In this document: piece after piece, positions 7,718 through 10,643 of the stretch
Position numbering within the stretch: position 1 is the stretch's first letter
How the letters are laid out: every line of letters starts with the position of its first letter
Assembly: GCA_002451855.1 (NCBI GenBank)
Contig: DKDS01000010.1
Location: 1 to 10,643, forward strand
DNA from: Ruminococcaceae bacterium UBA6842
GTDB taxonomy: Bacteria > Bacillota > Clostridia > Oscillospirales > Acutalibacteraceae
Direction of reading: 5' to 3'
DNA: 10,643 nucleotides
The notes under the pieces: model-generated
Database searches by the model: none
The model's input: only the letters and a program-made list of their open reading frames with translations
What the model was told of the DNA's origin: nothing
Position numbers and translations under genes: made by a program

Positions 7718-7759
7718 TAGGGAACATTTTATGTAATTATTATAACAAAAAGTTCCCTA
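7718..7759. promoter_or_regulatory. Inverted-repeat operator candidate over the Fic promoter
   Basis: A perfect 8-bp inverted repeat, TAGGGAAC (7718-7725) and GTTCCCTA (7752-7759), separated by 26 bases. One arm lies between -35 and -10; the other lies just downstream of the predicted start, beside the ribosome site. Because the distal arm is upstream of transcription, this cannot be an RNA hairpin and fits a repressor site. Centre-to-centre spacing is 34 bases, about three helical turns. The regulator is unknown. Confidence 0.55.
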
Positions 7760-7767
7760 AAATACAA
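7739..7767 (-). promoter_or_regulatory. Promoter of the Fic gene
   Basis: On the minus strand, TTGTAT (7762-7767) lies 17 bases from a perfect TATAAT (7739-7744) preceded by TG at the extended -10 spacing. Transcription would begin near 7732, giving a leader of roughly 25 bases with the ribosome site in it. Seen by eye only. Confidence 0.7.
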
Positions 7768-7810
7768 CAAATATTTTTTGCGAGTATTTTTTTCTATAAG
7801 TATTTTAAAG

Positions 7811-7839
7811 AAAAAAATCCTCACTGAAAGGTGAGGATT
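7811..7839 (-). terminator. Rho-independent terminator after DUF2442
   Basis: A 9-bp stem (AATCCTCAC / GTGAGGATT, 7816-7824 and 7831-7839) with a 6-base loop, followed on the minus strand by a T run (A7811-7816 on the plus strand). It begins 4 bases past the DUF2442 stop. It shares AAAAAATCCTCAC and GGTGAGGA with the Fic terminator at 6736-6761. Confidence 0.85.
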
Positions 7840-7843
7840 GAGG

Positions 7844-8188
7844 TTAAATAGGTTTACTTTCAACATAGCAATATTCCGGGCTTACATCCACCTTGTTGGT
7901 CCATACCCTCTCACTGTCAATATCGGGGTCAATATCCCAGCATAAGGCGTTTGCGTCATCTATATATACGCGTTTGAAATTGCTTATGTCATTGAAGTTT
8001 TCAAAAACGCCGCCCTGCTTTAGTGTGGGTTTCATATCCAGCCTGCGGCGTTCGCCGTTATCAAATTCAAGTGTGATCGAAAAATCATCGTTTGCCGTAG
8101 CTTTTACAATGCTCTTTCTGCCATTTGCAAAATATTCCGCATACGGCAGAGCGAAGCCTTTTTCAAGGTAATATTCTACTGTACGCAT
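7844..8188 (-). CDS. DUF2442 domain protein
   Basis: 114 residues. The N-terminal part, EYYLEKGFALPYAEYFANGRKS (residues 5-26, here split by function), has the YYxxxGFxxxxAEYFxxGR pattern seen in the longer DUF2442 proteins. The core follows: ITLEFDNGERRRLDMKP (38-54), GGVFENF (59-65) and WDIDPDIDSE (84-93), then NKVDVSPEYCY near the end. AAAGGAGA-type spacing before the ATG is good (TCTCCT on the plus strand at 8197-8202). The gene starts 21 bases after the DUF4160 stop, so both share a transcript. DUF2442 and DUF4160 genes are often neighbours in bacterial genomes and have been suspected of forming toxin-antitoxin-like pairs. No biochemical role is established, and none can be read from this sequence. 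Confidence 0.85.
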   Translation of the reverse strand: MRTVEYYLEKGFALPYAEYFANGRKSIVKATANDDFSITLEFDNGERRRLDMKPTLKQGGVFENFNDISNFKRVYIDDANALCWDIDPDIDSERVWTNKVDVSPEYCYVESKPI

Positions 8189-8209
8189 AGTTTAAATCTC
8201 CTTTTTTTA

Positions 8210-8470
8210 TTATCTTAACGGGTCTATCGGGAAGGTTTCCTGCTTGTTCATAGCAAGCTCCCAGTTTTCCATTAGCTCTGTTTGGTGAAACGCACCCCAG
8301 CCCAAAAGCATTTGAAGCTGCTTTTTCGGCATTGTGCCTGCAAGCACTTCCATATCGTTAATGGAAACAAGTACCTCGTTGCTGCCGTACTTTGCGTGAA
8401 AATGCGGCGGCATATGGTCGTTGTAATTGATATAAATTTTTATGCCTCGGAACATTGAAATAGTTGGCAT
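8210..8470 (-). CDS. DUF4160 domain protein
   Basis: 86 residues, full length for the family. It shows the family signature closely: MPTISMFRGIKIYI at the start, DHMPPHFHAKYG (residues 18-29), an LAGTMPKKQL segment (43-52) and HQTELMENWELA (62-73) before the C-terminal PIDPL. The His-rich PPHFHA motif could bind metal or be catalytic, but the function is unknown. GGAG lies 9 bases before the start. The gene follows the MNT gene after 114 bases and precedes DUF2442 by 21, with which it most likely forms a functional pair. It is probably transcribed from the MNT promoter, with a weak extra promoter possible just upstream. Confidence 0.88.
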   Translation of the reverse strand: MPTISMFRGIKIYINYNDHMPPHFHAKYGSNEVLVSINDMEVLAGTMPKKQLQMLLGWGAFHQTELMENWELAMNKQETFPIDPLR

Positions 8471-8584
8471 TGGTATCAGCTCCGTTTCTCTTTAGTATAA
8501 CTTGATATTATATGACGCATTTATAGGTCCGCTGTTTTACTTGATATATCAAAGCTGAAATAATTTCTAATGTCTATATCCGCA
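8471..8584. other. Gap between MNT and DUF4160 with palindrome and possible promoter
   Basis: No gene is seen. It holds a perfect 12-bp palindrome, TTGATATATCAA (8541-8552). The 9-base sequence ACTTGATAT also occurs twice on the plus strand (8500-8508 and 8539-8547), 39 bases apart. A TATAAT on the minus strand (8507-8512) could serve DUF4160, but no convincing -35 lies upstream. No HEPN-like reading frame is present here. Confidence 0.4.
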
Positions 8585-8917
8585 TTAGGACAGTTTCTCA
8601 TAAATCAGCTTTTCATCCTTTCGCATATTCCGTATTAAATTTTGAGTCATAATATCGCTTTTATTTTGGCGCAGCGTGTCGGTGGTAACAAGGTCGAGGG
8701 ATTTTTTCAGCGCTTCTTCAAGATCTGCATAAAATCCGCCGAGAGCAAACAGGTTACCGAGCCGTCCGCCGTCTACGCGCAGATCTATATCGCTTTTTTC
8801 ATCTGCATCACCGCGGGCATACGAGCCGAATAAATAAAGCTTTGAGACATCATATTTTGCCGCTATGGGGGCAACAATATCCGCTATTTGCTTTACCGTA
8901 TAAACCGGGTTGCTCAT
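8585..8917 (-). CDS. MNT-type nucleotidyltransferase (MntA-like antitoxin fold)
   Basis: 110 residues from the ATG at 8917, chosen because AAAGGTGG (8926-8933) lies 8 bases upstream; a GTG at 8929 overlaps that site. The protein is a minimal nucleotidyltransferase: GSYARGDADEKSDIDL gives the GSx10DxD motif (Gly31, Ser32, Asp43, Asp45), and the LDLVT strand supplies a third carboxylate (Asp75). All three metal-binding Asp residues are present, so it should be active. In MntA-HepT systems such proteins neutralise a HEPN RNase toxin by adding AMP to it. The partner gene normally lies next door, but no HEPN protein is present here; DUF4160 and DUF2442 follow instead. The gene has its own promoter and diverges from prgI. 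Confidence 0.85.
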   Translation of the reverse strand: MSNPVYTVKQIADIVAPIAAKYDVSKLYLFGSYARGDADEKSDIDLRVDGGRLGNLFALGGFYADLEEALKKSLDLVTTDTLRQNKSDIMTQNLIRNMRKDEKLIYEKLS

Positions 8918-8940
8918 AATACATACCACCTTTCATTTTC

Positions 8941-8969
8941 AGTATATCACAAACCAAAAAAATCTTCAA
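8941..8969 (-). promoter_or_regulatory. Promoter of the MNT-DUF4160-DUF2442 unit
   Basis: On the minus strand, TTGAAG (8964-8969) lies 17 bases from TATACT (8941-8946), with TG at the extended -10 spacing. Transcription would begin near 8934, just before the ribosome site at 8926-8933. The -35 element overlaps the first bases of the prgI ribosome site on the other strand. Confidence 0.65.
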
Positions 8970-8974
8970 GGAGG
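8968..8974 (+). promoter_or_regulatory. Ribosome binding site deciding the prgI start
   Basis: AAGGAGG lies 7 bases before the ATG at 8982. It rules out an in-frame TTG at 8910, which lies within the divergent MNT gene and would add a non-family N-terminus. Confidence 0.85.
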
Positions 8975-8981
8975 AAATTTA

Positions 8982-9293
8982 ATGGAAGAAATAACCGTAG
9001 TAATACCTGTGAATTTTACCGACGCCGGCCGGCTGTTCGGGCTTTTTGAAATACGCAACGCTGTAGAGGCAGTACTTATCTGCGTGCCTTTGGCGGCGTT
9101 TTTGATGCGCATATTGCTGTTCGGGCTTTTAGTGCGTATAGGAATTGTAAGCGCCGTTACCGTTATTACAGGCGGGTTTGCGCTAATAGGCATCGGGGAT
9201 ATGAGCCTTATAGAATTTTTAAAGCAGTATATCCGTTTTAAACGGCAGGCGAAAATTTTAACATATAAAGGCGGTGTGAAAAATGAACTTTAA
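8982..9293 (+). CDS. PrgI-family conjugal transfer membrane protein
   Basis: 103 residues. The N-terminal IPVNFTDAGRLFGLFEIRNAVEA (about 8-30, read here as its parts) carries the IPxNF and FxxRNxxEA signature of PrgI proteins. Two membrane helices follow (about 29-47 and 50-70), then GDMSLIEFLKQYIRFKR and a KILTY ending, also typical. PrgI proteins are small inner-membrane components of Gram-positive conjugation machines, sometimes compared with VirB3, and nearly always precede the VirB4 ATPase, as here. The gene overlaps virB4 by 11 bases, indicating coupled translation. No plus-strand promoter is obvious in the 64 bases upstream, so expression may depend on readthrough from the operon beyond the cargo block. 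Confidence 0.88.
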   Translation: MEEITVVIPVNFTDAGRLFGLFEIRNAVEAVLICVPLAAFLMRILLFGLLVRIGIVSAVTVITGGFALIGIGDMSLIEFLKQYIRFKRQAKILTYKGGVKNEL

Positions 9294-10643
9294 AAATATT
9301 CTTTTCGGAAACGGAGATAAAGATGCGGAGGATGGCACATCAAAGTTAGTCCCTGTAAAGGAAATATACGGCGGAGTGATTGCGCTTAAGAACGGCAAAT
9401 TCGTGACCGTATTAGAGGTGTTGCCGCTTAATTTCTACTTAAAATCCGAGCTTGAGCAGAAGAATATTATATCCGGCTTTGCGGCGTTTCTTAAAACAGC
9501 ACCGAATGAACTACAGATTATTGTAGAGACAAGACCCGCGGATATATCCGCGTTTTGCGAAAGGCTTGAAAGCCATTATAATGTTGAGAAAAACGCAAAC
9601 TGCCGCCGTATGATATTTGAGGACGCACAGCTGGTTAACTTTATTGCCGAAACTGAGGGCTTGTCCCGCCGCTTTTATATTGTCTTACCATACAGCGGGC
9701 AAGCTCACGAAATTTCAGAGGTTGCCGCCGAAATAAGCGAAACCGTCATAACGGCAAGACAATATCTTGAAGCCTGTGGGCTTGAAACTGTGCGGCATAG
9801 CGATAAAGACGAATTTTTAATAAGCCTTTTAAGGAGTTACTTCCGTCCGTTTTCTGCGGCGACGGAAGCTTCGGATACAGAGTTGTCTGAAGCTTTAACA
9901 CCCGACAGCGCCGACCTTACAAGCAGCGGATATATCTGTATTGAGGGTGAATACCGCTCGTACCTGTATATTTCGGGCGGCGGTTATCCGACAACCGCGG
10001 GGCTTGCCTGGGGTGCGCCGTTTGTTGAGGCGGGCGACGGAATAAATGTCTCGTTTGTTTTGAAAAAGGAAAGCCGTGACAAAATATTGCCCAAGATAGG
10101 CAATACGGCAATGTTCAACCGTTCGCGCCTTAAAGATGTGGGAGATACAAGACAGGACTTTGAGCAGCTTGACGACGCGGTGGAATCGGGACTGTATATG
10201 AAGTCTCAAATAAACCGTGAAGGAGAGGATTTCTATTATTTATCTACCGTAATAACCGTAAAGGCGGACACACCCGACAACCTTAAAAAGCGTGAAAAGG
10301 ATATTTTAAATCTTTGCGGGGCTAACGGTTTCTCCTGCCGAAAAGCCTATTATATGCAGGATAAAGCCTTTTTGTCCTCTTTACCGTTATTACAGACCGA
10401 TACGGATATTTTTAATAAATCCAAGCGCAATATTCTAACCTCGTCAGCGGCGGCATTGTTCCCGTTTTCTTCATTTGAAATGTGCGACGAAAAGGGAATA
10501 TTTTACGGGCTTAATCTGCATAACAGCTCGCCTGTGGTAATAGATCATTACGATACCGCAAGGTACAGCAACGGCAATATGGCGGTGTTCGGAATGTCGG
10601 GCGCGGGTAAAACCTTCTTTTTGTTACTGCTCGCAATGCGACT
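9283..10643 (+). CDS. VirB4-family conjugal transfer ATPase, 3' partial
   Basis: The first 453 codons of a longer gene that runs off the right edge. It starts at an ATG overlapping the prgI stop, with AAAGGCGGTG (9267-9276) ahead of it. The N-terminal region opens with KEIYGGVIALKNGKFVTVLEV, typical of Gram-positive VirB4 proteins. Conserved VirB4 features follow, including the SGLYMKSQINREGEDFYYL segment and a stretch ending in YSNGNMAVFG. The Walker A motif is GMSGAGKT (residues 437-444; 10591-10614). The Walker B motif and the rest of the ATPase domain lie outside the window. VirB4 powers pilus or pore assembly and substrate transfer at the inner membrane. No frameshift or stop is seen in the part available. 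Confidence 0.92.
   Translation, partial: MNFKNILFGNGDKDAEDGTSKLVPVKEIYGGVIALKNGKFVTVLEVLPLNFYLKSELEQKNIISGFAAFLKTAPNELQIIVETRPADISAFCERLESHYNVEKNANCRRMIFEDAQLVNFIAETEGLSRRFYIVLPYSGQAHEISEVAAEISETVITARQYLEACGLETVRHSDKDEFLISLLRSYFRPFSAATEASDTELSEALTPDSADLTSSGYICIEGEYRSYLYISGGGYPTTAGLAWGAPFVEAGDGINVSFVLKKESRDKILPKIGNTAMFNRSRLKDVGDTRQDFEQLDDAVESGLYMKSQINREGEDFYYLSTVITVKADTPDNLKKREKDILNLCGANGFSCRKAYYMQDKAFLSSLPLLQTDTDIFNKSKRNILTSSAAALFPFSSFEMCDEKGIFYGLNLHNSSPVVIDHYDTARYSNGNMAVFGMSGAGKTFFLLLLAMR

Noticed and set aside
6736..7839. The two similar hairpins as inverted-repeat ends of an insertion sequence
   Set aside because: Each is a self-contained stem-loop with a T run placed directly after a minus-strand gene, the normal form of a terminator, and there is no transposase between them.
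8471..8584. HEPN toxin remnant after the MNT gene
   Set aside because: All minus-strand frames read in this 114-base gap are short, and none shows the RxxxxH motif of HEPN proteins.

Overview
The window looks like the type IV secretion (mating-pore) module of an integrative conjugative element from a low-to-moderate-GC Gram-positive host, most likely a gut clostridium. The reasons are strong GGAGG-type ribosome sites, a sortase-anchored Cna-B surface protein ending in an SPKTG sorting signal, and the set VirB2-like, VirB6/TrbL-like, PrgI, VirB4 in that order. No species can be named, and no relaxase, coupling protein, integrase, oriT or element end lies in the window.

Layout. (1) 1-4670, plus strand: the C-terminal bulk of a giant thioester/Cna-B adhesin (5' end outside the window), an unrecognised 149-residue protein, and a small two-TM VirB2-like pilin with signal peptide. 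(2) 4683-6765, plus strand: a polytopic VirB6/TrbL-like channel protein with a long N/S/T/K-rich tail, then a 202-residue single-TM protein that looks like the front part of a longer transfer protein. Genes 1-5 overlap or abut and appear to form one operon. (3) 6736-8946, all minus strand: a cargo block of two transcription units. One is a nucleotidyltransferase (MNT) gene, then DUF4160, then DUF2442, ending in a terminator. The other is a Fic-fold protein with its own promoter and terminator. (4) 8982 to the right edge, plus strand: PrgI and the start of the VirB4 ATPase, which runs off the window just after its Walker A motif.

How it fits together. The plus-strand genes would build the conjugation pore and, through the adhesin, help contact a recipient or host surface. 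The minus-strand block interrupts this operon between the 202-residue gene and prgI. It resembles toxin-antitoxin, addiction or defence cargo. Its Fic terminator forms the last codons of the 202-residue gene, so that gene may have been cut short when the block arrived. The most unusual items are the Fic protein, whose catalytic His position reads Gln and whose presumed inhibitory Glu also reads Gln; the MNT gene with no HEPN partner; the inverted-repeat operator over the Fic promoter; and the antisense placement of the block inside a transfer operon.
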